A stretch of DNA of 64,000 nucleotides, from assembly GCF_000722545.1 (NCBI RefSeq), contig NZ_JNVM01000022.1:16369-80368 (forward strand), read 5' to 3'. This DNA is from Paenibacillus tyrphae. Its GTDB lineage: Bacteria > Bacillota > Bacilli > Paenibacillales > NBRC-103111. Positions 7,975 to 16,234 of this stretch are shown piece by piece. Below the pieces are notes generated by a model. The model was not told the DNA's origin. It made no database searches and worked only from the letters and a program-made list of their open reading frames with translations. Within the stretch, counting starts at the first letter, position 1. Each line of letters begins with the position of its first letter. Both the position numbers and the translations under genes were made by a program.

Positions 7975-9975
7975 ATGAAGCCACAACTTTCTGTAATGGA
8001 AGCCGCGTCAATGCTGGGAATCTCTGAGAGAGCCGTTCGAAAGCAGATTAGTGAAGGAAAATTAAAAGCGGAACTCACCAGCGGCGGCCGTAACGGAAAA
8101 ATTTATTACATCCCTGTATCCTCCCTCCCGGTCGATGTGCAGCGCAAATACTGGACGAGTACGAATGAAGCCACAGCTTCCGCACCCGCACCGGATTGTA
8201 ACGACGAACAGGCTAAGCCGGAACATACCGGCATCAACTACACATTGGCGGAGCTAAAGCACGCTGTCGGCGAAGAGAGGTTCGAGGCGATGCTGGCCGA
8301 GGCCGAATACAAAATGGAAATCATCAAACAGGCGATGAACCCGCCTGAAGGCATCAAGAAAACGATCTGGATCACACAACTGGCGAAAAAGTACGGCAAG
8401 AGCACGGCCGCGCTGTACCGGGACGTTGAGAAATTTCAGGAATGGGGGATTTTGGGACTTATGCGAAAGTCGCGGCTGCTCACACAGGGACCGCAGCGGA
8501 CATCGATTGAACCCGAAGTGGAACGTTTCCTTCGCGCCGCTTATCTGGATTTACGCCAGCCCAAGCCAGCACACATTTTCAATAAGAAGTTGCCGCAATT
8601 CTGTGAGACAAATGGTTATAAAATGCCTTCGCGGGCAAGTGTTTTCCGTTACCTGAAAGACATGGAAATCTACGAACCCGATCTTTGCTGCCTCGCCCGT
8701 GAAAGCAAGGAAGCATATTGGAAAAAGTTTGCCGAGAAGGCAACCCGCCAAGAGCCGGATTTTGTCAATCAGGTGTGGATGGGTGACCATCACAAGCTCG
8801 ATCTGTTCATTTCGTACCAAGGCCGTGCGGTTCGGCCGTGGATGACTGTATGGTTTGACGTTTGCAGCCGTACGGTGGTCGGCTGGTGCCTCTCCATCCA
8901 GGCAAACGGACGAACGATCGCCCTGGCTCTTCGTCACGCCATGCTGCCGAAGAAAATCAAACGTGAAGACGGCACAGAAGACACGCTAGAGATCGGCGGC
9001 CTGCCGGACATGCTCTACATCGACAACGGTGAGGATTACAAGGCACAAGTAAAAGCCGGAAAAAAACATGAAGATTTTGAATTGTCGCGTGAAACACGGG
9101 GAATCTGTACGTCGATGGACATCAAAGTTCAATTCGCGACGCCTTACCATCCATGGGCGAAGGCTCAAGTCGAACGATTCTTCGGCACATTCACCGATCA
9201 ATTCACGCGCTATCAGCCCGGTTGGTGCGGACCGAACAACAAAGCCCGGCCGGAAGGCTACAACGAAAAGGAATTGCATGAGAAAGGGCAATTGCTCGAT
9301 CTGGAAGAACTATCATCCCGCGTCGAGGCATATTTGTACGACTACCATACTACGGTTCATCGAACCATCGGCATGACTCCGATGCAAAAGCACTTTTCGA
9401 CCGCTAAAATCCGGGAAGGCTTCGCTGACGAACGAGCCCTTGACATTTGTCTCATGGATGTTGAGAGAGCAGCCGTGTCGGCAAATGGTATCGAGCGGTT
9501 CGGTACGCGGGGACGCAAACGGTGGTATTCGCACCCCGAACTGCCAGCTTATGCCGGTCAAAAGGTCATCATTCGATATGACCCCAACCGGATCGGGGAG
9601 CTGCTTGTATTTCATCCGAAGACCGGCAAGTATTTGTTTACCGCCACGAATAAAGAATTGCTTGCCTTCAATGCAAAGAAAGACGATATCCAAGAGTTGC
9701 AAAAACGACGCGCTGCTCGGCGCAAGCTGGTCAAACAATCGATTCGCGAAGCACAAACCACGCTGGAAAGCATCGTAACGGAACGTGAAGCAGCAGGAAC
9801 TAGAATGATGAGCGGCGCGAACGGGACAGCAAAAGGCAATGTTCGAGCAATGCTCGGGACCGAACAAGTGGTCAAAAAGCGCGAGGAAGAAGCCAAATCA
9901 GCGAAAGCAAAACGCTCGGCCAAGCCGATGAGCGTCTACGACGAATACATTCTCCGTGAAGGAACGGAAGGATAA
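7975..9975 (+). CDS. MuA-type DDE transposase
   Basis: A 666-residue transposase that cuts and joins the phage ends for integration and replicative transposition. Domains: an N-terminal MerR/excisionase-type helix-turn-helix (residues 5-50, MLGISERAVRKQI), further DNA-binding helices (about 95-240), an RNase-H-fold catalytic core with D271 (WMGDHHKLD), D350 (MLYIDNGEDY) and E400 (WAKAQVERFFGT), and a Mu-type C-terminal barrel (about 480-580). Length and DDE spacing are close to Mu A (663 residues). The basic C-terminal tail would contact the MuB-like ATPase encoded next. AGAGGAGGG precedes the ATG. Confidence 0.97.
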   Translation: MKPQLSVMEAASMLGISERAVRKQISEGKLKAELTSGGRNGKIYYIPVSSLPVDVQRKYWTSTNEATASAPAPDCNDEQAKPEHTGINYTLAELKHAVGEERFEAMLAEAEYKMEIIKQAMNPPEGIKKTIWITQLAKKYGKSTAALYRDVEKFQEWGILGLMRKSRLLTQGPQRTSIEPEVERFLRAAYLDLRQPKPAHIFNKKLPQFCETNGYKMPSRASVFRYLKDMEIYEPDLCCLARESKEAYWKKFAEKATRQEPDFVNQVWMGDHHKLDLFISYQGRAVRPWMTVWFDVCSRTVVGWCLSIQANGRTIALALRHAMLPKKIKREDGTEDTLEIGGLPDMLYIDNGEDYKAQVKAGKKHEDFELSRETRGICTSMDIKVQFATPYHPWAKAQVERFFGTFTDQFTRYQPGWCGPNNKARPEGYNEKELHEKGQLLDLEELSSRVEAYLYDYHTTVHRTIGMTPMQKHFSTAKIREGFADERALDICLMDVERAAVSANGIERFGTRGRKRWYSHPELPAYAGQKVIIRYDPNRIGELLVFHPKTGKYLFTATNKELLAFNAKKDDIQELQKRRAARRKLVKQSIREAQTTLESIVTEREAAGTRMMSGANGTAKGNVRAMLGTEQVVKKREEEAKSAKAKRSAKPMSVYDEYILREGTEG

Positions 9976-9990
9976 AAGGAGGATTTACAC

Positions 9991-10986
9991 ATGGCACTTG
10001 CTCAAGTGGTTCAGATGGCAGAGGAGTTTTCGAAAGAAAGAACCCTCCTCCTGAAGTTGGTTCAAGAAGAAGGCGCTAAAATCACGGACGTTGCGCGTGA
10101 ATTAGGCAAGTCGCGAAGCACGATTTCCCTCTATATCAATGGGAAGTATCCAGAAAGCGAGGAGCTGCGAGAGGCCGCGAGAAATTACCTTACCCGCATC
10201 GGCATGTGGGAGGACGAGCAAGAGGACGACGCGGGAAAAGCTGCTGCTGCCAGCTACATCACGAGCGCGGACGAGCTCCCATTCATCGAGACAAACGATG
10301 TCAAGCGGATGCGGTACGTGCTGAAGAAGGCCGCAACGAAGCAGAAGTTCGGCATCGTTGCAGGCGATCCCGGCCTCGGCAAAACCGAGACGCTGAAGAA
10401 GTACATGCTGACGAATCCGGGCAGCGCGATCTATGTTCGCTGCAAGAGCACGCACACGGTCAAAAGTTTGCTTCAGGAGCTGGCCGATGCACTCGGCCTG
10501 ACCGACATCGGATCGGCCAACCAGCTCACGCGCCGGATCGTCAAGCAACTGAAACGGACGCCCTTCTTCCTGATTTTCGACGAAGCCGATCTTCTGAAGT
10601 CGGCGGAGAAATACGAAGCTCTGCGAGACATTTACGACGAGGCCGGGAATATCGGCGTCGCCCTGGTCGGTAACCTCGCCCTGGCGGAAATGTTCCTCGA
10701 CTTCGCGGACATGCGGCCGGAGCTGAAGCGCTTGGCCGACCGCGCTCCCTTTCACCAGCGGCTGCAAGGCCCGTCACGGGAAGAAGTCGAACAACTGCTT
10801 GAAAACGTAAATCTGACCCCAGGGGCACGAAAGCTAATCATTCAAATCGCGCTGAATCCTCGCAAAGGCGGGCTTCGAAACTGTGTCGAGATATTGGACG
10901 TGCTGCTCGATATGACTCAAGGGAAGACGATTACGGAAGAAATGGTCCTGCACATCGGCCAAATTAACTTAAATGCAAACGCGTAA
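9991..10986 (+). CDS. MuB-type target-selection AAA+ ATPase
   Basis: A 331-residue partner of the transposase. An N-terminal HTH (ITDVARELGKSRSTISLYIN, about 31-50) precedes an AAA+ module with Walker A AGDPGLGKT (124-132) and Walker B FFLIFDEAD (192-199). In Mu, MuB coats target DNA, recruits the transpososome and gives target immunity. The start has AAAGGAGG upstream and lies 15 bp behind the transposase stop, so the two are an operon. Confidence 0.95.
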   Translation: MALAQVVQMAEEFSKERTLLLKLVQEEGAKITDVARELGKSRSTISLYINGKYPESEELREAARNYLTRIGMWEDEQEDDAGKAAAASYITSADELPFIETNDVKRMRYVLKKAATKQKFGIVAGDPGLGKTETLKKYMLTNPGSAIYVRCKSTHTVKSLLQELADALGLTDIGSANQLTRRIVKQLKRTPFFLIFDEADLLKSAEKYEALRDIYDEAGNIGVALVGNLALAEMFLDFADMRPELKRLADRAPFHQRLQGPSREEVEQLLENVNLTPGARKLIIQIALNPRKGGLRNCVEILDVLLDMTQGKTITEEMVLHIGQINLNANA

Positions 10987-11001
10987 GGGGGTGTAAGCGG
11001 C

Positions 11002-11199
11002 ATGGAAACAGCACATGCTAAAGTGATCTGTCATCTTCTTTCAAAGGAGCTTGTCTCTTGCAATGATTTTGGTGAATACAAGTTGACCGACGAGGGAAAC
11101 GCCTCCGTCTCCCTTATGCTTGATCGGTTCACACCCGAACAAATGATGATGATCGGCCTGTACTATGCAGATAAACTCGGCATTCATATGCACGATTAA
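11002..11199 (+). CDS. Unknown small early protein
   Basis: A 65-residue acidic protein starting 15 bp after the MuB-like gene behind GGGGGTGTAAGCGGC. No recognisable motif. The middle, EYKLTDEGNASVSLMLDRFTP, could form a small helical bundle. It belongs to the early operon by position. Function unknown. Confidence 0.6.
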   Translation: METAHAKVICHLLSKELVSCNDFGEYKLTDEGNASVSLMLDRFTPEQMMMIGLYYADKLGIHMHD

Positions 11200-11212
11200 C
11201 GAGGAGGCCCCT

Positions 11213-11380
11213 ATGGCTATGCACAAATCATCCAGCATCAGAACCTGGAAACTAAACGACGAAGAACTTGTAAAACTTCGGGAAATGCCTTCTCTTCCGC
11301 CGACGGGATCGGATGGACAGCGGCTGAAGCCTCCCTTCCGTATCCCACAGAAAAGAAATAGCCGAAACGCCTCGCGATAG
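11213..11380 (+). CDS. Unknown 55-residue early protein
   Basis: Short frame with a good site (GAGGAGGCCCCT) directly before the ATG at 11213. The sequence has WKLNDEELVKLREMPSLPP and a basic tail. No family recognised. Its last codons overlap the first arm of the ribozyme-like RNA at 11361-11421, so cleavage there would remove part of its mRNA's 3' end including the region just after the stop codon. Confidence 0.55.
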   Translation: MAMHKSSSIRTWKLNDEELVKLREMPSLPPTGSDGQRLKPPFRIPQKRNSRNASR

Positions 11381-11421
11381 GAGGCGTCGCGGGGATATGG
11401 CCTACCCCGCCTGATGATGGC
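11361..11421 (+). ncRNA. Candidate type II hammerhead ribozyme
   Basis: The plus strand shows the circularly ordered hammerhead core. GCC (11361-11363) then GAAA (11364-11367). Stem III pairs 11367-11373 with 11381-11387, seven base pairs including the core A-U pair. The cleavage triplet G-U-C ends at 11388. Stem I pairs GCGGGG (11389-11394) with CCCCGC (11405-11410). The invariant CUGAUGA follows at once (11411-11417), then GGC (11419-11421) pairs with the starting GCC as stem II. One extra U (11418) sits between the core and stem II, and stem II is only 3 bp. Predicted cut is after C11388. It lies between two early phage genes. Confidence 0.8.
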
Positions 11422-11443
11422 AGGCCGGAAAGGGGTGCGCTAC

Positions 11444-11638
11444 ATGCAAGCTGTAAAGAAGAGAACCGCTCATGACGAACGGCTCGCGGAAACGATTAGA
11501 CAGCGCTACGGATCGGAGACATATCAACTGTCGGACAAAGCTAAATTGGATCGGCTGATTCGTCTTCTTCAAGGAATGACTTGCCCTTGCTGCGGGGTTT
11601 CTTTGTCCGATGCTTTGTCTTCCAGTCATACCGACTAG
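11444..11638 (+). CDS. Small early protein with a CPCC motif
   Basis: A 64-residue basic protein. The start at 11444 has AAAGGGGTGCGCTAC upstream. Near the C-terminus MTCPCCGVSLSD has a half zinc-ribbon look, but no second cysteine pair is present, so zinc binding would need a dimer. Its 3' end overlaps the end of the opposite-strand gene 11541-12098 by 98 bp. Function unknown. Confidence 0.55.
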   Translation: MQAVKKRTAHDERLAETIRQRYGSETYQLSDKAKLDRLIRLLQGMTCPCCGVSLSDALSSSHTD

Positions 11639-12098
11639 AGTTGTAATCTACTAGATTTTCTTTGTCGAATACCACCATGAGTTTGCATAACGTTTTCGAA
11701 GTCACCAGGGAGCGGAAGATCAGTTCCTCTCCCTCGAAAATCCAAACGCAAGCGGAAAGAAGCTCAAAGTCAACTTCGTCCCATGCTTGCAAAGGTCCGA
11801 TGATGTCAAGCGTAAATTGAAGGTGATCTAGTATCCCCTTTTCAATATCAACCATCATGAGCGTCACAAAGTCCAGATTCGTTGTCACGTACACACGGTT
11901 TTGATGGCGAAGGGGCGACATTAAGGGCTTGCAACGATCTCGGTTCGCCTGAATAATCTCCAGACTATGTTCCGTAAGTTTTCCGTCCATCTTCTTTAAC
12001 AAAAAGTCGCACATTTTCACATAATCGTGGATGATGTCGGTTTCTTCCGACTTTAATCCTATGATATCAGCAGGATAGACCGTTATAGGCTGCGGCAT
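11541..12098 (-). CDS. Unknown leftward gene inside the early region
   Basis: A 185-residue acidic protein with a good site (AAGGAGGAAATC) before its ATG at 12098. It is the only minus-strand gene between the repressor and the right-end cargo. No signal peptide or membrane segment. The C-terminus is very basic (KTKHRTKKPRSKGK). I recognise no family. Opposite orientation within an operon suggests a separately expressed accessory gene, perhaps active in the lysogen. Confidence 0.7.
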   Translation of the reverse strand: MPQPITVYPADIIGLKSEETDIIHDYVKMCDFLLKKMDGKLTEHSLEIIQANRDRCKPLMSPLRHQNRVYVTTNLDFVTLMMVDIEKGILDHLQFTLDIIGPLQAWDEVDFELLSACVWIFEGEELIFRSLVTSKTLCKLMVVFDKENLVDYNSSRYDWKTKHRTKKPRSKGKSFLEEDESADPI

Positions 12099-12201
12099 AA
12101 AAGATTTCCTCCTTATGGAATTTGCTTCTATTTTACTAAAACATATGTCAAGCGGCTATTCAAGTTTCTAACATCGCTGATCAAGGAAGGAGGCCCCTAA
12201 T

Positions 12202-12660
12202 TTGAATGACTTTGTACCGGGCATTAAATTCGAATGGATAGACCGTGTTGCGTGTGTAGAGGCATTAGCTGCTAAATGTGTAGACATCAAGTTTGAAGAG
12301 GCTATGAAAGGTATTTTACTGACTTGCTACTGCAAGCACCCGGAACGAATGACGCGAAAACAGGAATCCACGCTCAAGCGAGACGTGATGAAAAGAGCCA
12401 AGGATATCAAACAAGAGCGAGCATCGCCAGAAATCGGAGATACGGTTCGGGTTGCAAAATTAGCTCCGAACCCCTTGCTTGGGGGATTAAAACAAGATGG
12501 AAAGAACCTTGTGGAAGCAATCGTCGTCGATATTCGGCGCACATCATTCGGGCTTTTTTTCAAGGTGAAGCGATTGAGCGATGGCGAGATTCAAGAAGGC
12601 AACGGACACATGATAAAAGCCGTTGTTCGTAGGGCCCGAAGCACGCACGAGGTTATTTAG
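12202..12660 (+). CDS. Unknown early phage protein, TTG start
   Basis: A 152-residue protein. The TTG at 12202 sits behind AAGGAAGGAGG, which decides the start. The N-terminal half is helical and basic; the C-terminal half (GDTVRVAKLAP, then VVDIRRTSFGLFFKVKRLSDG) looks like a small beta-barrel. Family unknown. The next gene begins 1 bp after its stop codon, so they are translationally linked. Confidence 0.65.
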   Translation: MNDFVPGIKFEWIDRVACVEALAAKCVDIKFEEAMKGILLTCYCKHPERMTRKQESTLKRDVMKRAKDIKQERASPEIGDTVRVAKLAPNPLLGGLKQDGKNLVEAIVVDIRRTSFGLFFKVKRLSDGEIQEGNGHMIKAVVRRARSTHEVI

Positions 12661-12661
12661 G

Positions 12662-12901
12662 ATGGCGAAACCAAAAGTAAAATCAGAGCCTATCCTATTC
12701 GCAACCCCTCCTGACCCGAATCGGTGCTTTGTACTGTTTTCAAAGATATGCCACGATGCAGGGACTGCGGCCGTCGGGCTTCGCAGCCTGGCAAGCCAAT
12801 TGGACAAGCATCCCCGCGATCGACCGATCAAAAATATGCGTTACGACGCGGCCACGATGCGGCTGGAAATCGAATTTGAAACGGAGGGCAAGCAGCCATG
12901 A
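12662..12901 (+). CDS. Unknown early phage protein
   Basis: A 79-residue protein starting at the ATG at 12662, immediately behind the previous gene. Its stop overlaps the ATG of the DnaI-like gene by 4 bp. Contains SKICHDAGTAAVGLRSLAS. No family recognised. Tight packing supports it being real. Confidence 0.6.
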   Translation: MAKPKVKSEPILFATPPDPNRCFVLFSKICHDAGTAAVGLRSLASQLDKHPRDRPIKNMRYDAATMRLEIEFETEGKQP

Positions 12902-13896
12902 TGCAAGGTATCCAAGAGGCGCTTGGAAACGATATTCTGCAAAAAATCAAACAGCGCCTCTCCACCGTTCAAACGACCTATTCTCCGGCCTACTTCCGGG
13001 AGCAGTTGCCCGAGCTGGAAGATATGGGGGCAACCGACGATATGATCGCCCATTCCAAAATCCCGCTTTATGAGCGTCTGAAGCAATTGAAAGAGTGCGC
13101 AGGCTGCACCGGGTATCCCTCTTGCAAACGGCCGCCCGGCATGGAAGGAACGGTGATCCGCCTTTTCCCTGTGCTTCCCGACGAAGAAAATACAACGGCA
13201 GCCGCATATATCTCTTCTTGTCATGGAACATGTAACGAATATTCTCACTATCTGCGGGAACAGCATTGGGCGAAGCTGCAAGAGTTTTCCGGCAAGGCCA
13301 AGCAAGACAGCTATTATACTTTTGAAAATTTCCCGATCGGGCCGAAAAGACAAAACAAGGATATTTGCACCGCATTCTATGACTTCGCAAACAACTACAA
13401 GCCCGGCGACGAGACAAAAGGCATCTACCTTCACGGCCGGGCAGGCACTTTCAAAACATGGCTTATGCTTGCTATGGTGAACCGGTTAGAGGAACGCCGG
13501 GTGCCCGTGCTCTTTATTCGCACGGATTCCATCTTCCGTAACTTCAAGGCGTATTTGTCCCGCAAGGAAGAGATCGGCCCGATCATCGAGCGGTATGCCT
13601 CGGTTGAAGTGTTGGCGATCGATGAGTTCGCCCAGGAGAGCCCGACCGACTTTACCGTCGATATCATGTTCGAGCTATTGAACGCCCGCTTTACGAACGG
13701 GCTCCCTACCTTCTACACCAGCAATTACGCGCCGGATAATGTGTATATGAAGGTTGTCAAAAAGCTTCAATTGGAAGAGAAGGTCGAAGCGATCCATCGT
13801 CGCATCAGCCAAGGTGCCCGGCTCGCCGAAATGATCGGCGACAGTTGGAAGCTCCGGGATGTTGAAAGGATCGGTCCAGACTCCCATAAATCTTGA
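12898..13896 (+). CDS. DnaI/DnaC-like helicase-loader AAA+ ATPase
   Basis: A 332-residue protein. The N-terminal third has a cysteine group (CAGCTGYPSC, then CHGTC) like the zinc-binding region of DnaI. The ATPase part has Walker A HGRAGTFKTW (about 180) and Walker B VLAIDEFAQE, with a sensor region TFYTSNYAP and a C-terminal RRISQGARL. Loaders of this type place the replicative helicase on DNA. In Mu, replication after transposition depends on the host restart pathway, so a phage-coded loader could supply or hijack that step. Partner helicase is not in the window. Confidence 0.85.
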   Translation: MMQGIQEALGNDILQKIKQRLSTVQTTYSPAYFREQLPELEDMGATDDMIAHSKIPLYERLKQLKECAGCTGYPSCKRPPGMEGTVIRLFPVLPDEENTTAAAYISSCHGTCNEYSHYLREQHWAKLQEFSGKAKQDSYYTFENFPIGPKRQNKDICTAFYDFANNYKPGDETKGIYLHGRAGTFKTWLMLAMVNRLEERRVPVLFIRTDSIFRNFKAYLSRKEEIGPIIERYASVEVLAIDEFAQESPTDFTVDIMFELLNARFTNGLPTFYTSNYAPDNVYMKVVKKLQLEEKVEAIHRRISQGARLAEMIGDSWKLRDVERIGPDSHKS

Positions 13897-13919
13897 ATCG
13901 AATAAGGAGGACGAAAACA

Positions 13920-14102
13920 ATGGCAATGCCCCAACAAAAGCTTGAACAATCCCATCAGGTGGAGATCAGCCCCGAATACGACAAATTATTCGACGGTGAT
14001 CTAACCACCGCTAACGGTACCATGTACCGCCGTCAAATGACGGTCGCCGATTGCGACCGGCTGTTCGAATACGGTGCGATCAGCACGATCGGAAAGGAGT
14101 AA
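13920..14102 (+). CDS. Unknown 60-residue protein
   Basis: Short frame with AAGGAGGACGAAAACA before the ATG. Acidic centre (SPEYDKLFDGDLTTANGTMY) and a C-terminal VADCDRLFEYG. It ends 6 bp before the GemA gene. No family recognised. Confidence 0.6.
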   Translation: MAMPQQKLEQSHQVEISPEYDKLFDGDLTTANGTMYRRQMTVADCDRLFEYGAISTIGKE

Positions 14103-14108
14103 CCGGCG

Positions 14109-14510
14109 ATGAAGATCACCCCAGAACAACGACGAAAAATCTTCGGAATCCAGAAGCAGCACGGCATCGAAACGGATGATCTATATTCGTTGGTTGAACA
14201 GATTAGCGGCAACCGAAGCATTTCAGCCCTGACCAAAGAGCAAGGCATAAAGTTGATTGATCGGCTCTGCAAGATCGTCGGGGAAGTCCCGAAGCCAAGG
14301 GAGCACCGGGCAAGCGAAGCAATGATCGGTTACATACGGAAGCTGGAACAGGAGCTCGGCTGGAAGGATGATCCGAACCGACTGCTTGGTTTCATGAAAC
14401 GTATGACCGGAGTGGACCGTTTGGAATGGCTAACAAAGCAGCAAGGCATAAAGTTGATCGAAGGACTGAAGAACATGCGGGGGCGCGCCGATCGGCGTGC
14501 CGCCCCCTAA
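14109..14510 (+). CDS. GemA-family regulatory protein (Mu gp16-like)
   Basis: A 133-residue protein of the DUF1018/GemA family. Features: KITPEQRRKIFGIQKQHGI at the start and two related ALTKEQGIKLIDRL and WLTKQQGIKLIEGL segments. In Mu the gemA-mor pair lies in the middle operon and influences host gene expression and DNA supercoiling. Here too it directly precedes mor. Basic overall, with no enzyme motif. Confidence 0.85.
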   Translation: MKITPEQRRKIFGIQKQHGIETDDLYSLVEQISGNRSISALTKEQGIKLIDRLCKIVGEVPKPREHRASEAMIGYIRKLEQELGWKDDPNRLLGFMKRMTGVDRLEWLTKQQGIKLIEGLKNMRGRADRRAAP

Positions 14511-14528
14511 CAATGATTGGAAAATGGC

Positions 14529-14557
14529 GCGACAAAATTGGCATGATAATATATAAT
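14529..14557 (+). promoter_or_regulatory. Candidate promoter for mor
   Basis: GCGACA (14529-14534), 17-bp spacer, TATAAT (14552-14557). The -10 box is perfect and the -35 matches four of six bases. It lies 21 bp before the mor ATG, so the leader would be short. Confidence 0.5.
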
Positions 14558-14577
14558 GCCAGGAAGGAGCGAGAAGT

Positions 14578-14901
14578 ATGTCTTTGACGGATGACATCAT
14601 CGCCGAGATCGACCCGACGCAGCTCCCCCATCCTTACTACCAGCTCGCCGAAGCCATCGGTCTGAAGCCGACGCTTGTTCTGGCCGAACAGTTCGGCGGC
14701 ACCGGCGTATACTTCCCGAAGCTGGAGGCCGCAATCCGCGCTGCCCGCGACAGGATGATTCGAAGGGAGTTCGACGGAGGAAACTATAAGGAGCTCGCCC
14801 GCAGGTACAGGCTATCGGAATCATGGGTTCGGGAAATCGTGGACAAGGCTGACGAGAACCAAATTTCTATTTTCGATGTATTGCCGGGCGATTCCGGTTA
14901 A
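14578..14901 (+). CDS. mor: Mor-type transcription activator
   Basis: A 107-residue protein of the Mor/C family. N-terminal dimerisation part (LAEAIGLKPTLVLAEQFGGT, YFPK) and C-terminal helix-turn-helix (NYKELARRYRLSESWVREIV). In Mu, Mor activates the middle promoter and C the late promoters. I see no second Mor/C gene, so this protein may switch on the late operon directly. AAGGAGC lies before the ATG. A terminator follows, separating it from the late genes. Confidence 0.92.
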   Translation: MSLTDDIIAEIDPTQLPHPYYQLAEAIGLKPTLVLAEQFGGTGVYFPKLEAAIRAARDRMIRREFDGGNYKELARRYRLSESWVREIVDKADENQISIFDVLPGDSG

Positions 14902-14934
14902 ATCATTCAAGTAACAAAATCATATAAACTTATC

Positions 14935-14970
14935 AAGAGGCGTGTTCGGAGACGAGCACGCCTCTTTGCT
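14935..14970 (+). terminator. Terminator between early/middle and late regions
   Basis: AAGAGGCGTG pairs perfectly with CACGCCTCTT around a 12-base loop. A short TTTG follows. It lies 34 bp past the mor stop. Confidence 0.75.
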
Positions 14971-15010
14971 ATGCTTGGAATACAGTTTGAATCAAAGGAG
15001 GAAAACGGCA

Positions 15011-15373
15011 TTGAATCAATTGCCGACAGGAGCACTCATCACCGTAATTTCTGTTCTAGGTTCCATTCTATTAACGCTTGCCAGCATCATCGGCTATTTC
15101 CTCAAAGACATTCGCAATAGCGTCAAAGAAAATCAATCCGCCCAAGATAAACACATCCAGAATATCGAGCGAGACGTTTCGGAGCTCAAGGCCGAGCTGC
15201 CGCAAAAGTACGTTCTCAAAGATGACTTTAATCGGGCGCTGAAGGAACTGAAAGACGACCAAACGCGGGCGATCGCTGGTCTGGAACATAAGGTCGATAC
15301 ACTGACCCGCGACGTGCGGGAAATGTTGCAAAACGTGAGCAAGATTATGGGAACAGGAGGTAAAAGCGAGTGA
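15011..15373 (+). CDS. DUF2730-like membrane-anchored coiled-coil protein (Mu gp25 position)
   Basis: The start is the TTG at 15011 behind AAAGGAGGAAAACGG. About 120 residues: one N-terminal membrane helix (ITVISVLGSILLTLASIIGY), then a long charged coiled coil to the C-terminus. Mu gp25-like DUF2730 proteins have this layout at the head of the morphogenesis operon. Role unknown; a part in lysis or assembly has been considered for such proteins but sequence alone does not say. Confidence 0.7.
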   Translation: MNQLPTGALITVISVLGSILLTLASIIGYFLKDIRNSVKENQSAQDKHIQNIERDVSELKAELPQKYVLKDDFNRALKELKDDQTRAIAGLEHKVDTLTRDVREMLQNVSKIMGTGGKSE

Positions 15374-15666
15374 ATACGAATGAAGCCAAGGAAATCCGTG
15401 GGTTCATCTTGACTATCTTAAAAGTGCAGTACCCCAGCCCGGCCAGCGATCGGCTGATTTCGCTGACGCTCAATGATAGTCGGCTAGATAGCTCCATACC
15501 GAAAATTCGCATTCATCTTCGGTATCTCGAAGAGAAGGGCTATGTCCGAACCGAGGAAGGCAACGAGCTCGGCATCCAGCGCACGATGGCAACCCTGACA
15601 GCCAAGGGGATCGATCTGCTGGATGGAAGTATCGCGGATGATCCCGGTGTGATGGTGATCCGCTGA
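15370..15666 (+). CDS. Winged-helix protein (Mu gp26-like)
   Basis: A 98-residue protein starting with GTG, overlapping the previous stop by 4 bp. The layout is a small winged helix: LTILKVQYPSPASDRLIS, HLRYLEEKGYVRTEEG, then TLTAKGIDLLDG. It occupies the gp26 position before the small terminase gene. Probably DNA binding during packaging or late regulation. Confidence 0.7.
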   Translation: MNTNEAKEIRGFILTILKVQYPSPASDRLISLTLNDSRLDSSIPKIRIHLRYLEEKGYVRTEEGNELGIQRTMATLTAKGIDLLDGSIADDPGVMVIR

Positions 15667-16223
15667 TGAGCAGCCGACGCAAACATAGCAAAGTGCTTCA
15701 GCTACCGCCGGAAATTGTTGAAGCGGTCAACAAAAAACTGACGACCGGCACAACGTACCGCGAAATTGCGGATTGGATCAACCAAATGGCCGAGGATACA
15801 GGTGTTGAGATCAGTCACATGTCCGTTCAACGGTATGGCAAAGACTTTCTTTCGCGCCTGGAGCGCCTGAAGGTGGTCAACGAGCAAGCGAAAGCGATCG
15901 TCGAAACGCACGGCGAAGGACCGGACACAGCGCTGGCCGAAGCGGCGAACAAGCTCGCTTTGCAGTTGGTCATGGAGACGCTTATGACCGCCCAGAATAC
16001 ATTGGAGGATGAAAAGCTGACCAATGTGATGCGGGCACTTACGCAGCTTCAGCGCAGTTCGGTTGCCACGGAGAAGCTGAAGTTCACGTTCGACAAAGGC
16101 ATTTCGAAGGCGATCGATCAAGTCAAGCAGCAGCTCCAGGAGGAATTGAAAAGCGATCCAGACCTTTACCATCGGCTGGCGGCGATCGCAGATCGAATCG
16201 AATCCGATCTGACAGCCGGATAG
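15666..16223 (+). CDS. DUF3486 protein, putative small terminase (Mu gp27)
   Basis: A 185-residue helical protein. Starts MSSRRKHSKVLQLPPEIVEA, typical of DUF3486, with an HTH-like YREIADWINQM segment and a long C-terminal helical region. In Mu-like phages it precedes the large terminase and is thought to recognise DNA for packaging. Its start overlaps the previous stop codon. Confidence 0.85.
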   Translation: MSSRRKHSKVLQLPPEIVEAVNKKLTTGTTYREIADWINQMAEDTGVEISHMSVQRYGKDFLSRLERLKVVNEQAKAIVETHGEGPDTALAEAANKLALQLVMETLMTAQNTLEDEKLTNVMRALTQLQRSSVATEKLKFTFDKGISKAIDQVKQQLQEELKSDPDLYHRLAAIADRIESDLTAG

Positions 16224-16234
16224 GATGGTGAGCC

